NCBI GenBank assembly: GCA_963932465.1 | Contig: OZ010792.1 | Span: 16,695,701 to 16,759,700 of the forward strand | Direction of reading: 5' to 3' | Origin: Maratus speciosus | Lineage: Eukaryota; Arthropoda; Arachnida; Araneae; Salticidae | Length of the DNA stretch: 64,000 bases | In this document: in pieces, positions 12,192-24,055 of the stretch | Layout: each line of letters opens with the position of its first letter | Numbering within the stretch: the stretch's first letter is position 1 | The notes under the pieces: model-generated | The model's database searches: none | What the model saw: the letters and a program-made list of their open reading frames with translations, nothing else | What the model was told of the DNA's origin: nothing | Made by a program: the position numbers and the translations under genes

Positions 12192-13339
12192 CGGCAACAG
12201 CTGTTCTAGGTAATAAAAAAATACATTGAACATGAGACTTTCGTGAATGCCCTAAAAATGTCTTTCGAGCCACAGTTTAAGAACCGCTCTGAAAATGTAT
12301 TTTCTGAGTTAAAATAATTATTGGTTACTAATTATTGTATAGACATGAAAATTTTTAAGTGATAATAGAGCGTAATTAAAATGTTAAGCAGATTTAACGT
12401 ACTTTATTAATATGACAATGACCATAACCGAATGTGAAGGACAGAGTAATTCAAAGTCAATTTCAGAATTATTATTTTTATCATATTGAAAGTTTAACTA
12501 ATTAAACGTCATAATGTAGTGCACATAAATGCGACATACCCAAAATTTATGATATATTATTTCGCTATAAAAAATACCTGAAAGCATAAAATAATCCAAT
12601 TACAAAGCAACATCCGTACTTTTTTCGTACAAATTTTCTTATTGATTGAATTGTTCCAATAAAGTCGGTTTCAGATGATTCAGGCAAACTGATTAACCTT
12701 ACTTGGTCCCCACCAGACTCAATTACTGGTTTTATTTCTTTCTATTAAATCAGTATTGGGCGGATAGAAAGATAAAGAGCAGATAATTCGAACAAGTGTA
12801 AGAAAAACCGAATGAGTCTACTATTCCACCCATTCTTTTCTTTCTTTCTTTCTTTTTTCAGCAAAACAAAAAATGTGTTTCCGAATAATAGGAATTTTAT
12901 TAATTTTTCTTTTGTTAAAAACTTATCACTAATGGTAAGGCTATTTGATTATACAAAATTTATCACAGACACAATAATCTTTGTATGCAGAAATTGTATT
13001 TACATGCAATTTTCAAGTGTCTGTTTATCAAGTATTTTTTAAGAAAATTATAAAATTGATTGATATAAAAATATTGCTTTTTATTACATTAACACTGATA
13101 TAACAATAGAGCGAATTCAGGTAATCCTTTATCGTTTTGAGCATTTACTTTAACGTTTCGCCATTGTTGTCAGTTTGGTTCATTCAGAAGTTCAGTAGAT
13201 TGCCATATACAGGGTGTTTCATAAAAGATGGGCAAATCTTTTAGAGGTGATAGTACACATCAAAACAAACAATTTTCCTCAAAGAATGTATGGTCGGAAG
13301 TAATATGCGAAGGTGCTAGAGGGAGCCAAAGGAGATATT
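12192..13339. other. No gene; possible element end at 13207
   Basis: Mostly AT-rich sequence without features. ACAGGGTGTTTCATAAAAG at about 13209 resembles an element terminus (ACAGGGTGTCCGAAAAG is at about 26711), but no inverted partner was found. Confidence 0.4.
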
Positions 13340-13528
13340 CAGAGTTGCCAGCGGGTTACTTTTTTTAAATTAAGATTTATTGATTGGCACCACTTTTTTG
13401 AAATGATAAAAATTCCTTGCTTTTGCCTTAATTAATATGTCATTAAATAAGGCGAATTTTACAATTTTAAAAAAGTGGTGCTAATTAAGAAATCTGAATT
13501 TAAAAATAGTAGCCCACTGGAAACACTG
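13340..13528. mobile_element. hAT-type MITE-B, copy 2
   Basis: Termini CAGAGTTGCCAGCGGGTTAC and AGCCCACTGGAAACACTG are inverted; the interior core matches copy 1 closely (GATTGGCACCACTTTTTTGA, GTCATTAAATAAGGCGAA). No matching 8-bp flanks were seen, so the site may have decayed. Confidence 0.75.
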
Positions 13529-13594
13529 AATAAGTTGTTATGCGAGGCAAAAACAAGCAAAGAACAAATAAGTGACAAAAGCAAGGTAGGAAAC

Positions 13595-14027
13595 CAAAAC
13601 GATATAAATAAACGTCCTATCTTAAGTGGGAGAAGTAACCGCAAGATTAAAAGCGAGGTCAATTCAATCAAGGTCACGCGCTACGTAGCGGATGGAGTGT
13701 GAACTACAGGTAGATACCTAACTATTTTCTTACTCACACCACTAAAATTGTAAAGTTTGTTTCACCTTGATTAATAACTGAAACGTTTCTGACAAGCCGA
13801 AGAAAATTTCGTGGTGTCAAGTACATGTGGATGCCGTTCTCGGTATGCCATTATTTTGCAATACATGTGGCAAAGTTCATATCCATGAGTGACTACAGAT
13901 TTAGAAAATATGCGCCACACTGAAAGCCCGCTTATGCGGATTATCACTCCGCCCACAAGATGGCGCAACTCTGTTAATTTACGCCCGATTCCAGCATTAA
14001 GTTTGCACGCTTACTTATATCGCTTTG
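13595..14027. mobile_element. hAT-type MITE-A, copy 1 (433 bp)
   Basis: TAGGAAAC stands on both sides (13587-13594 and 14028-14035), an 8-bp TSD. Inverted ends are CAAAACGATATAAATAAACG and the complement of CAAAGCGATATAAGTAAGCG. Three further copies (33571, 39779, inverted at 45537) are each interrupted by other elements, so this is the only uninterrupted copy and a good reference. No transposase frame. Confidence 0.85.
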
Positions 14028-14363
14028 TAGGAAACCCTTCTCCGTACAAAATTTGAGTCTCTGAGCCATTTCCATTTGCAGTTCCGTAGATAAAATGCAT
14101 ATCAGTCTTTTCCCTATTAGTGAAGGACATCATCTTCCGTTACGTTCCTACTGCGATTGGCAGTTGCATACTCTGATCAGCAGCTTTTATGTATGAAGCG
14201 ACGCGAAATACGCACTATTTTTCTTCACCCATATCACATTTGCATGCTATTAGTGTCATTCGTCTCCCGATAACTCCCAATAGGAATGGAGCTTTAACGT
14301 TTGCATTAGGGTGGGCCGAAAATGCACTTTTGCACAAACTTTCGAAATCGATGAGGCTTGGGG

Positions 14364-14790
14364 GCGGAAAAGTTGTGTATTGGGTTGCTCAGTAACCAAG
14401 TAAAAATTTTTTGAAATCGAACAATATCTTCAGGTGGCGCCGGCGCCTTAAAAATTTGAAATTTTGACTAAAACAGACCTTTTTCTTCTAAAAACACGAT
14501 TTTTTGCATTTTCGAAATAGATTACGCTCTAGTGCGGAAAAGTTGTGTATTGGGTTGCTCAGTAAACATGTAAAATTTTTTTGAAATCGAACAATATCTT
14601 CAGGTGGCGCCGGCGCCTTAAAAATTTGAAATTTTGACTAAAACAGACCTTTTTTTCTAAAAACACGATTTTTTGCATTTTCGAAATAGATAACGCTCTA
14701 GTGCAGAAATGTTTAGTATTGAGTTGCTAAGTAGCCGTGTAAGTTTTTTTTAAAATCAAACAATATCTTCAAGTGGAGCCTGAGCCTTTA
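14364..14790 (+). repeat. Left subterminal tandem repeats of the hAT-like element
   Basis: Units begin GCGGAAAAGTTGTGTATTGG at 14364 and 14534, with a diverged third at about 14703, giving spacings of 170 and 169 bp. Each unit includes AATATCTTCAGGTGGCGCCG, then GCCTTAAAAATTTGAAATTT. They mirror the right-end set. Confidence 0.85.
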
Positions 14791-15043
14791 AAATTCGGTT
14801 TGTTCAGCAGAAAAAAGGAAACGTCAATAAACACATAAATAATAATTGAATTCATCTTTTACTGCTGTCATGTGTGCCAAGTAAGCAAACAAACATGAAG
14901 CAATGCAGCTCTTTGCTTATCTCAGAGGAAATTCACTGAGATAACCCAGAACTCACCACGAGAAGGTGGCTGCATATCGAGTTCCACCCGTGCCCTCCCA
15001 ACCACCCAACCATATAATGGACACTGAGATTTTATTAAATATT

Positions 15044-17329
15044 TCACTTTTCTGTTGCCTGATCTACTTGGCCTTTTTTGTATTTCGTCTTGCTTTCAAA
15101 TGAAGGAATTATTCTTTGTGATTCTAATTTCGCCCTTATAAGGCCATCCCTTTCGATTTGTCCCACCACAGAAGCTGAAGCATCTGTCACTATTTTTATT
15201 GCCCTCTCCACTGCTTGGCTGTGGCATGGAAACTCTTTTATTTCTAGTAAAGATATTTTCTCCTTTAGAATATTTCGGAAATCTTCATTGCTGACTGCAC
15301 GAAGCATTGGTGGCTCCGTAACAACTGATTGGTGCCAATCAATTAGGTCCGTATAATCTTTTGCTTCGAATTTTATTACAGGAACAGTGAACCGCCGGAT
15401 ACCTTCTTGTTTATTTTCCCTGGCTTTTAAAATTCTTCGTATTGCAAGCAGTCGGATGTAATTTCGTTCATCCGTAAGCATCGAAAGAAGAATATTTTCA
15501 GGATGCGCAAAAAAAGCATTTCGGCTTATTACGCCATCCACGACAGTCTTCAAGTCATCTGGGAGATAACGTGACAAGCTAATCATCTTCCATAAGTGTC
15601 TAGCACCATCTTTGCAATGCGGTTTGGATTTTATATCAAACCACATCGGCACATACACTTTAATTATAAACTCTACTAAGGTTTTCAGTTCTGCTGAAAC
15701 ATTTGTAACTGAAATGTACAGGCGCAAAACTCGACATGCTGCCGTTAGCCAACGGGAGTGCGCTAGCTTTCCTGGTTTTTTCTCTGCTAGGGCAACAGAG
15801 CAGTAGCCTGATGTTACAGCTTCATAAATTTGCAGCATGTATCGTTGATCTGTACTCAGATCTTTTCGAAGCTCTTCTGATATTGCTACTAACTCTACGA
15901 CATCAACCTTTTTGAAATTGACTACCGGTTTCAGCTGACAGGTTTCGAGATCTTTTCCTATTGGACCAGAAAAGGTTTCAGGACCACTTGTTTGACCGTC
16001 TAGCTTTTTTAGAAGATGCCGCAACGGTAACTCATTTGCGTGTAACATGCATATGAGCCATTGAAGAGGTCTACCAACATCTTCTTCTATGAGACGTATA
16101 ACTCCAGTCTTGCAACCTGTGTTAACGGGTGTCCCATCGCAGCCAACTGCCAAAAGATTTTCAGTGTTGATATCATTCTGTAAAAGATATTCAGCGATGC
16201 TGCTCTTAATAGATTTTGCAGAACCACTAGCTGGAGAAACATGGCCGATATATTCAGATCCAGGTTCTTGTATTAAAACTACATGTTCTTCAATAACCGT
16301 TGTCCTGTGCTTTTTGTTTCCCTTGATTTGATCTGCTAAAGTTTTATCTTTTCGTCCGTCAAAAAAGAGGGCTTGAAGCTCTTCTGGTTTTCCTTTACAT
16401 TGTAGTTCCCTTCGTTTTCTCTTTCTCTCTCTTCTTATTTTATTTTTATCTGTAACTTTGGAACGATTATTATCAGAAATCATTCCGACATCTTCAAGAA
16501 CTGCAGAAATAATTTTCGCTGCAGGCCTGTCTCCAATCCCTGCACTATCGCAGGCGAGTGCTGTGGTTGGCAGTTTTATCCTCATCTGGCTGATTACCTT
16601 GGTCTCTCTTTTCGTTTTTCTGGAATGGTTCTCTCTGGATCTAGGAGGAGTGTATTCTTCATCATTACGCGTTTCATATTCAAATTCTTCGTTCTCACAA
16701 TCCTCGAACTCAGGCGACTCGAACATAGACTTTGGTGTTTGGAACTATTGTTCACTTGTAGCAGCTTTCAACACTGTCTTGGATTGCCTATTTTGCTTTC
16801 GGAGCAGCTTCTCAGTTACTTTTAAATCAATGCCTCCGATAATCATTTTTCTGACGGTTCGTTGATCAATCAAAAATGGTTGTTCTAAATGTGGCACTTT
16901 TCTATCCTTTTCACAGCAGCATGCTTTAAAGGAATGACATTTGCATGTGGCAATGTCAAAGAGAGTTTTCTCGGCGTCTTCCAAAAATTCCTTTACTTTG
17001 TTCCTATAGGATTCCGTAGACTTGTTTTTACTTTTCAGGATATTTTTATACTTAGCATGATATGATTTAAGGATGCGCACAATTCTGCAATGAGAAATAG
17101 TAGGAATCGAGGACTTCTTCCACAAATCAGCTACCCTCTCAGCAACAACATTGGCAATGTCAGTAAAAGCTGGATCTTTGCCGTGATTTGAAGATTTTAC
17201 TTGTTCTCTTATAAGGAAGTAAAATTTCATAACTTGACTGTAAGTTGGTAAGACGTTAGGTTTCAGCTCTTCTGGCAAACCAAAAACAAAACAATCTGTA
17301 ACTTTTCTAGTTGAATGACAACCGGCCAT
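15044..17329 (-). pseudogene. hAT-like transposase, one in-frame amber codon
   Basis: A single frame runs from an ATG at 17329 to the stop at 15044 (about 761 codons), broken only by TAG at 16747-16745, after residue 194. The first part (1-194) has a Cys cluster near residues 129-139 that may bind zinc. A downstream ATG at 16726 opens 560 codons in the same frame. In that numbering, candidate catalytic residues are D123 in FFDGRKDKT, D197 in GCDGTPVNTG, CxxH at 226-229 (CMLH), an SRW motif near 324 and E507 in SQAVERAIKIVT. DDE plus CxxH and RW is the pattern described for hAT and some related transposases. The stop is one substitution from a sense codon, so the copy was probably active recently, or another copy is. 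The family name is inference from these motifs and the 8-bp TSD. Confidence 0.8.
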
Positions 17330-17489
17330 TGTGACAAAAGTATAACTATAACTAACTAGTTAATGACATTTAAATATCTAAAGAGACTGCTCTTCGATGA
17401 ACAAACGACATAAAGTAAGCTTATTGATTGCTTCTGTACTAGACTGAACTAAACGATAACTGTGTATTGCATATTATCACACTGACTGT

Positions 17490-17680
17490 CACGTGGACTG
17501 CAGGTGCGAGAGCATTTCATTTAGTAGAAGAAGGGGGGGTGGAATAGAAAACTGATAAGGAATGTAAGAGACAATCCTGTACCACTGAGGGTCACGTGGA
17601 CTGTCACGTGGACTGCAGGTGCGAGAGCATTTCATTTAGTAGAAGAAGGGGGGTGAAATAGAAAACCGATAAGGAATTCT
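17490..17680. repeat. Tandem duplication upstream of the transposase
   Basis: CACGTGGACTGCAGGTGCGA, then CATTTCATTTAGTAGAAG, occurs twice, about 110 bp apart (about 17491 and 17602). It sits just upstream of the transposase start on the minus strand, so it could affect its promoter. That role is inference. Confidence 0.75.
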
Positions 17681-17730
17681 CTTTTCATGAAAATATATGT
17701 CTGTTTTGAATAAAATCTCCGATTTTAAGG

Positions 17731-18160
17731 CGCCGGCGACACCTGAAGATATTGTTTGATTTAAAAAAAAAAATTTACATGTTTACTGAGCAACCCAATA
17801 CACAACTTTTCCGCACTAGAGCGTAATCTATTTCGAAAATGCAAAAAATCGTGTTTTTAGAAGAAAAAGGTCTGTTTTAGTCAAAATTTCAAATTTTTAA
17901 GGCGCCGGCGCCACCTGAAGATATTGTTCGATTTCAAAAAAAAAATTACATGTTTACTGAGCAACCCAATACACAACTTTTCCGCACTAGAGCGTAATCT
18001 ATTTCGAAAATGCCAAAAATCGTGTTTTTAGAAGAAAAAGGTCTGTTTTAGTCAAAATTTCAAATTTTTAAGGCGACGGCGCCACCTGAAGATATTGTTC
18101 GATTTCAAAAAATTTTTACATAGTTACTGAGCAACCCAATACACAACTTTTCCGCCCCCA
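17731..18160 (-). repeat. Right subterminal tandem repeats of the hAT-like element
   Basis: Three inverted units, with GAGCAACCCAATACACAAC near 17789, 17960 and 18130 (spacings about 171 and 170 bp). They are reverse complements of the left set, so each end carries three potential transposase-binding units. Confidence 0.85.
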
Positions 18161-18229
18161 AGCCTCATCGATTTCGAAAGTTTGTGAAAAAGTGCATTTT
18201 CGGCCCACCCTAGTTTGCATGCACCAAGT

Positions 18230-18265
18230 CAGTGTTGCCAATGAGCTACTTTTTTAAATTCAAAT
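18230..18265 (+). mobile_element. Half of a MITE-B element
   Basis: CAGTGTTGCCAATGAGCTAC and AAATTCAAATT match a MITE-B left end; the rest is missing. It lies 10 bp from the hAT-like element's TSD. Confidence 0.6.
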
Positions 18266-19688
18266 TTTTTTAACTGTCCAATTCTTTGAATGGCCCTGTA
18301 TAAGATTTTATCTATATTCCATAAACATCTTTTAGTATACTAAATATAATTCAACTTGAAAACACATAACTCAATTAAAAACCACCTTTAATCAATTTGA
18401 GCTCATACTCAATAACATTTTCGAATACATTTGTGTAGTCTTGTATACGATCTAAAGCATTTTACACATCGCATACTATTCAAAAATTCAGTTAAACTTA
18501 AAAATGTAAACCATAACTAAAAATGCATATCCAGCTATTATCACTAATATATAATACTTCGTATACAGCTCTGTATTCGAAATAGTCTGTGTGTCCCTGT
18601 AAATAACTGATAAATGCTATGCACTTCATACTCAACAGTAAGTAACGTGTAGTAAATCGCAGTAACTGATGTCAATATCATTATATTTCAAATCGGATAC
18701 TTTAATTAAAATACGCTGCAAACAGTTTTTCCACTCTATACCATAATGTAACAGAATTCTTTTGTATTGCCATGTAAATGAATAATAAATTATTTGCGGC
18801 CTATATATTGTACAGACTACATATTTTAGTGCACTACAAAAATGCATATCAATTTCATTATGTTTGAACTGGTGTAACATAATTAAAATGAAATTGAAAC
18901 GATTTTTCCCCATTGACCGTAATGTAACAGTAATTTTTCTTGATCATACAAAAATGTCAGTGCGATCCGAGTATATTTATGAGATTTAGAACTCTACGTT
19001 CAGATAAACCGAAGTAATAAACACTTTTCAAATATATTGGAAAGTGTTAAGAAAAGGCTAAATTTTCTGTTTTTTCCTTTATTTTACAGGTTGAAATCGG
19101 CATATATGTCGTCTAATTACGGCCCTGCATAGAAAGCAATGAAATCCTTCAGAAATATTTTCACAGATTTATAAATGCTATAGAAATATTTATTTTACTT
19201 CTTATGTCATCATCTTATTTCTTCCAAGAGATTTTTTTAAGTTGTCCTTTATAGCTCATGATCTAGGTTTATGTTATTGTTTCCAGTTTATTTCTTCTTG
19301 GCTGAAGGAAAAAAAATCCATTTCTGTGTTATTCGATCGTACAAAAAATGTTATAGATATAAAACAAAAAAATCCATAAAGTTTTTCAGCCGTATTTTTT
19401 CTTTGAACGTAAATAAATTGAGAGAAAAAGACACACTGTACACTTTTTCATTCCTTCAGAACTGTTGATTATATCCAGTTGCAGAAGCAGTAACATTGGT
19501 AATTCATTTAGAACGCCTGAAGTTATTTTTCATGCATTTTTCTTATTTCATTTTTCGACAAATTACAAAAAATATTTCTCGAAAAAAATAACAAACAAAA
19601 GAAATACAGTAGGTCCTTGTTATATTTATACCTCCTACAGGGAAATATGGGAAAAGTATGATACTTAGTAACAAAAAGCACATTATAG
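18266..19688. other. No recognisable feature
   Basis: AT-rich sequence. Short diverged duplications of ATTTCATTATGTTT-like text are present around 18660-18900, but there is no gene or clear element. Confidence 0.45.
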
Positions 19689-19690
19689 TA

Positions 19691-19908
19691 TTAGGTCTAC
19701 CGGAAAGTTCTGTCCGGTAATGTTGTTTCACGCCTACTTTTTAAAAATTCAGATTTCTTCATTGGCACCACTTTTTTGTAATGTTTAACAATGCGAAAAC
19801 AATCGGAATTTCATCATTTCAAAAAAGTGGTGCCAATGAAGAAATCTGAATTTTTTAAAATGTAGGCGTGAAATGATATTATCGGACAGATCTTTCCGGT
19901 TGATCTAA
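19691..19908. mobile_element. Mariner-type MITE carrying the GGCACCACTTTT core
   Basis: TA dinucleotides flank it (19689-19690, 19909-19910). The terminal inverted repeats start TTAGGTCTACCGGAAAG and TTAGATCAACCGGAAAG, typical of mariner ends. The arms stay inverted through CACGCCTAC, AAATTCAGATTTCTTCATTG and GGCACCACTTTTTTG, so the whole 218 bp folds back. The inner part matches MITE-B, which has hAT-type ends. Confidence 0.8.
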
Positions 19909-19910
19909 TA

Positions 19911-20047
19911 CAATACAGGGCATGAGTTTCAAAACTCCCCTTACCCAGAAAATCAAATTTTCGGAAATCTAGAAAAACCTCTAACTGCATCCATTGGTTT
20001 TCATTGTAAACCAAGATTTTACGATGGCAAAAATACAAGATGACACT

Positions 20048-20084
<37 letters not shown>

Positions 20085-20377
20085 CAGATTGTTGTATAGA
20101 ATAGAATGGATAAAGAAAACACGATTTTTTAAATTTTGGATAAGGTGAGTTTTCAAACCCACGTGCTCAATAGTATTTTAACGGCAAAAAAATCGGACAA
20201 TTTGAAAAAAATATATATGAATCCTGACTTATAATTTAAAAAATATATATCGAATCTAAATCGTCATATTTACTCATGCATATTTTGCGCCTTTATAAAA
20301 TACCCATAAAATTTTAGTTTTCCTAAATATATTTTTCATAATTATTAAAAAATTGTTTTAAAATATTTATCGACGCC
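19911..20377. other. No gene; 35-nt poly-T tract
   Basis: T35 at 20050-20084, otherwise AT-rich sequence without features. Confidence 0.6.
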
Positions 20378-20381
20378 TTAA

Positions 20382-20581
20382 CCCTAGATCTACCGGGAAT
20401 TTTATTCAAGTTTTAATAAAACGTTCTACACCAGAATTTTTATTTAAAACTATTTAACTTATTTATTTACCTTATTTTTGTCTGGTTTATATACTTAGTT
20501 TATTTTAAAGAAATTTCTGGTTTGAATGAATATTTTGTATGTACCTGTCGGGTCCAATGGACCCGTCTGGTAGACGGAGGG
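20382..20581. mobile_element. TTAA-flanked MITE, family CCCTAGANCTACCGG, copy 1 (200 bp)
   Basis: TTAA at 20378-20381 and 20582-20585. Termini CCCTAGATCTACCGGG and GTCTGGTAGACGGAGGG are inverted. The interior has CTACACCAGAATTTTTATTT and AGAAATTTCTGGTTTGAAT. A same-length copy is inserted in the BEL/Pao element at 63766-63965. Confidence 0.85.
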
Positions 20582-20844
20582 TTAAATATACTACGAAAAT
20601 TCGTAAAATTTCGAATTGAAGAAATTGTATGTTTGCTTGTGGTTGCCCTGTTCTCGGGGAATGATTCCGATGGCAATGCGAACACTTTCACCGTCGTTTT
20701 CAAACTGCAAATTTAATAGAATGCTTAAGAAAATGCGACACAGCAGGAAAAGTTGATGTTTGGTGTTTGCAAAGAAAAACTGAAGAAAGCTCCATCATAG
20801 AAGCGGAGATTCTTTGACTTAGCAAAAATATTTTAGTTTTTTAA

Positions 20845-21422
20845 CACATTCGGGACCATGGGTGCTTATATGCACCTTCAACGAGAGTACACAGAAGTTG
20901 TTTTCGGCACCAGTAAAAAAATAAAATAATATTTGCTTTCTTTAATTAAAGAATTTTCGTGATTCAAGATGATTGATTAAAGCAGTTTCGTGAAGTAAAG
21001 TTAACTTAAAATATGGGATATTATAATTCTGACACAATTTACTTAAAAGGTGCTAAAATATATATTAAAAGGTCTTTACAGCATAAAAACCCGTCGAACG
21101 ATGTTAGAAACTCCAGCGCTTTCAACTGCACTATCCTCTGATTTTCTTGATGACGGCTGCTATAGTGCAGCTGAAAGCGCTTGGGGTTTTTAACAACTTT
21201 TGACGGGTTTTTATGCTGTACAGACCTTTTAATGTATATTTTAGCACCTTTTAAGTAAATTATATCATAATTTTAATATCTCATATTTTATTTGGTAATT
21301 AAGGTGAACATGACGCTCAACAAGTTATAGTTTAGGCTATATTTTATAATAAATTTAACGTTTAAAAAAAAAGTGGTGCCAAGCGAATAAAATTTGTTTA
21401 AAAGTCGCCGGTCCTGAAAAGG
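20845..21422. mobile_element. TTAA-flanked element with a palindrome inside
   Basis: TTAA at 20841-20844 and 21423-21426. Ends CACATTCGGGACC and GGTCCTGAAAAGG are inverted. The interior has TTCGGCACCAGTAAAA and AAGTGGTGCCAAGCG, placing it in the CACCAG-core group. About 300 bp of palindrome (21003-21299) makes it longer than its relatives. Confidence 0.7.
21003..21299. repeat. Near-perfect palindrome, arms about 140 bp
   Basis: Left-arm landmarks AATTTACTTAAAAGGTGC, AGCATAAAAACCCGTC and GCGCTTTCAACTGCACTAT are matched in reverse complement on the right, centred near 21152. It would form a long hairpin. It may be a separate insertion into 20845-21422; boundaries and TSD are unclear. Confidence 0.75.
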
Positions 21423-21426
21423 TTAA

Positions 21427-22184
21427 CCCTTTAGGTACTGAATTATGAATTCATGAAAATTTTATCTTCTAAAACATTTTTCGTGAATTTTTGAAACTAC
21501 ATTAGAAGATTTGCATAACCATTTAATAAATTTTAGAAGGATTTTAGAAGGATTGAAGGATTTAGAAGTGTTAATTAAATTTGAATTTATAGGGATTTTG
21601 TGCAATATTTATAACCCCACTCAAATCCTTTATTTTGAATATTTTTCTTAGTATTTTGTAAAATTAAGAAATGTACAAATATAATGTTCTTACAATAGAA
21701 ATATTTTTGAATTGAAAAATTGCCCCTTCCCCCAAAGCCAAGAAAGCTGAAAAGACACAAAGGCAAAAGAAATCATCCTTTTAAAAATATTTTTGTTTTG
21801 TGTAACTAATAATGCTTTTTCAACAAAATAAAGTAATGCATCTATAACTCATTCTAAACTGTATTATTACTAATCGGTGTATTAAATGAATTTTATAACA
21901 CGAATTTGCAAGAACTCTGCCACCACAAATTAAAATAAGAAATATTCTATTTTCTATTTAAATTTCAGAATTCGTTTTCAGAGATTTTATAATATTTGCC
22001 TTGACTGTTCACAGGATATGTAATATTTATCTGCAGTTAAATAAGATGAAAAGTTCTTCGAAAAATTGTGGTAAAATGCACGCACAATAGCTTTCATACA
22101 GTTGTCGGAAATATCTCGTACCCTGCCTTTCAGCCCTACAATTTTAGGAAATTGTGCACGAGTAAATTAAGTAAACCAGAGTAT
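21427..22184. other. No recognisable feature
   Basis: AT-rich sequence; nothing supported. Confidence 0.45.
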
Positions 22185-22586
22185 TTAAGTGTGGGGGGGG
22201 GAGGGGGTTAAGCTGAATTCGGTGAAAAAAAAAGCATATTTTCAAAAAAAAAAAATTAGACGATACAGGTAATGCTGGTTTATGTAATTAATTTCCATAT
22301 AATAATGCAACATGTGAGCGACATTTTCCTAAATTTTTATTGCAAAATATTGGTAAAAGAGCTACTGGCAGCAAATCTCCGTAGGCACCTCGAAAAAAAG
22401 GTGTTTTCCGGTGTACGTTATAACTCGTCACTGGATCATCTGAAACAAAAAAATCAAAATGCGTGTATTAGGTGAGATGTTTCCCGAGGTAACGCTATCG
22501 AGTTTTTTTTTAATTATTTATTATTTTACAATAACAAATTTGCAGATTTCTTTTTTAGAGAAAATCGCGTTTTTGACTTTCAAGTA

Positions 22587-24055
22587 GGGGAAGTTGGCCT
22601 AAAATGATCCCCTTAAAGGGAAAACTTGTATAAAATAACATAACTGTTTAAATGAATCTTTGGTCCTATGCTAATATGTTTTACACTATATTTTGCATCA
22701 GAAACATATTTTAATAATATTTTAAACACAAATTGAGTAATGAAAAAAAAATAGATTTTTAAAAATGTGTCCAAGAGATCATTTTACCTTCACCCAAGGG
22801 TAAAATGATCCTTCATTTAAAAATTATTGTAAATTGTTTTTTATCGGCAAAATAAAGGATATAAAAGCAATTATGACAATACATAATGAAATAAAATAAG
22901 CTTTACAATCAAATAGCATACATAATTTATTTAATGTAAATTTTAAAATAAAAAAGTGACACAAATAACTTCGAAAAAACAATAAAATGGAATATTTGAA
23001 AATTATGATCGAAAAGTAACGCCTATTTTCGCCCCATCCGATAACTACGAATATTTAAGCACATATGGCAAAGATACACATAATCCTCATTCTTATCTAT
23101 CCCTGCGCATGCATTCTGCGCCCACTTACGACACTTGTGACACGGGATCGAACCTTCACCTTCTGCGGAGTAGTCAAACAGTTCATCGCAATAAATACAC
23201 TTTTGTTCATCTTCTGAATCTGTTTCACTATATTCCAAATATTGTTTTTTAGACACCCTTTTCTTCTGTATTGTAATCAGTGTTGGCAACACTGATTCCC
23301 ATAACAACATATTGGGAATACGTCTTTGCTTTGACTTCATGCTCTTTTCCTTTTTTGTTCTGGCTATTTCGATTTTAGATTTAGAATATTTTAACTGGAT
23401 TTTCTTAGCTGCAGCCTCTTTTATCTTCTCTTTCTGTTCTCTATTTTTCGTTTCCAAGCACAGTTGATTCTTATAAGGACTACTCGTTAAAATGACACTT
23501 TTCATCGATTTCCTTTTTCTCCAAGTGATTCCGTTTTCTTTGGAGACGCTAGGGTAACATGTGGACTCAAAGAGAAAGGTTAGGGCAGTCACACATTTGG
23601 CTCCCATGATGACTAGGAAGCGGTACCGGATTTTCTTCAGCCAATAAAATGGTAGTAAAACGATCCGCATAATGGATCATTTTACCCGGCAACATGACCG
23701 CCCATTCTAGGTCATATAACTAGATGACGCCGAGAAACATAACAAACTTAACATGTGCAATTCACATCTAAAAACATACTCTATTAAGTAAACCAAGTCA
23801 TATTTCTGTACATGAAAAACTGTATATGTAAATCAATATGGAAGTTAGTGCTTATCTTATAGCAAATGGTATAAAACCCAATTTTTCAAAGATTTCTATT
23901 CAGACGGCTTATACTGCGATCGTTTGAATACCGCCATTATTTCTTCTTCACTTGACACAACTAGTTTATGTGTTACCCTGTAGATAGCGCGACCTGTCTG
24001 GGAGAAAACCTATGTGGATCGTTTTGCCCGCTAGAATCATTTTAGGCCAACTTCC
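22587..24055 (-). mobile_element. Pogo-type element, internally deleted
   Basis: TA at 22585-22586 and 24056-24057. The inverted ends read GGGGAAGTTGGCCTAAAATG and, on the reverse strand, GGAAGTTGGCCTAAAATGAT. TA target, short TIR and the transposase C-terminus below fit pogo/Tigger. AAAATGATCC-like copies of the end motif recur inside, around 22780-22810 and 23668-23680. Confidence 0.75.
23023..23670 (-). pseudogene. Pogo-like transposase C-terminal fragment with PHD-like zinc finger
   Basis: This 215-codon frame has no DDE catalytic domain. Residues about 50-70 include VILTSSPYKNQL, reminiscent of the conserved SSP motif after the catalytic domain of pogo-like transposases in insects. A basic, coiled-coil-like Lys/Glu stretch follows (about 75-120). 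A Cys-rich module ends it: CIYCDELF, CHKCRKWAQNAC and CHMC, spaced like the PHD-like finger that ends many pogo-like transposases. It lies inside a TA-flanked element with matching TIRs, so the first two thirds of the transposase appear deleted. The protein would be unable to transpose. Family assignment comes from memory of motif layout, not a search. Confidence 0.65.

Larger units (their letters stand above)
14307..18212 (-). mobile_element. hAT-like DNA transposon, 3.9 kb, nearly complete
   Basis: A perfect 8-bp TSD, GTTTGCAT, flanks the element (14299-14306 and 18213-18220). The terminal inverted repeats start TAGGGTGGGCCGAAAATGCA and extend about 85 bp before entering subterminal repeats. 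One long transposase frame lies on the minus strand (17329 to 15044) with a single internal stop. The TSD length, TAGGG-type terminus, DDE residues and CxxH motif point to the hAT superfamily or a near relative; I cannot assign a named family. A fusion of tandem duplications and the promoter region lies between 17330 and 17700. Confidence 0.85.

Noticed and set aside
13207..13340. ACAGGGTGTTTC and ACAGGGTGTCCG (also 26711) as element ends
   Set aside because: They resemble transposon termini, but no inverted partner or TSD was found, so no element is called.
15078..16865. Plus-strand open frames opposite the transposase
   Set aside because: They are antisense shadows of the hAT-like transposase.
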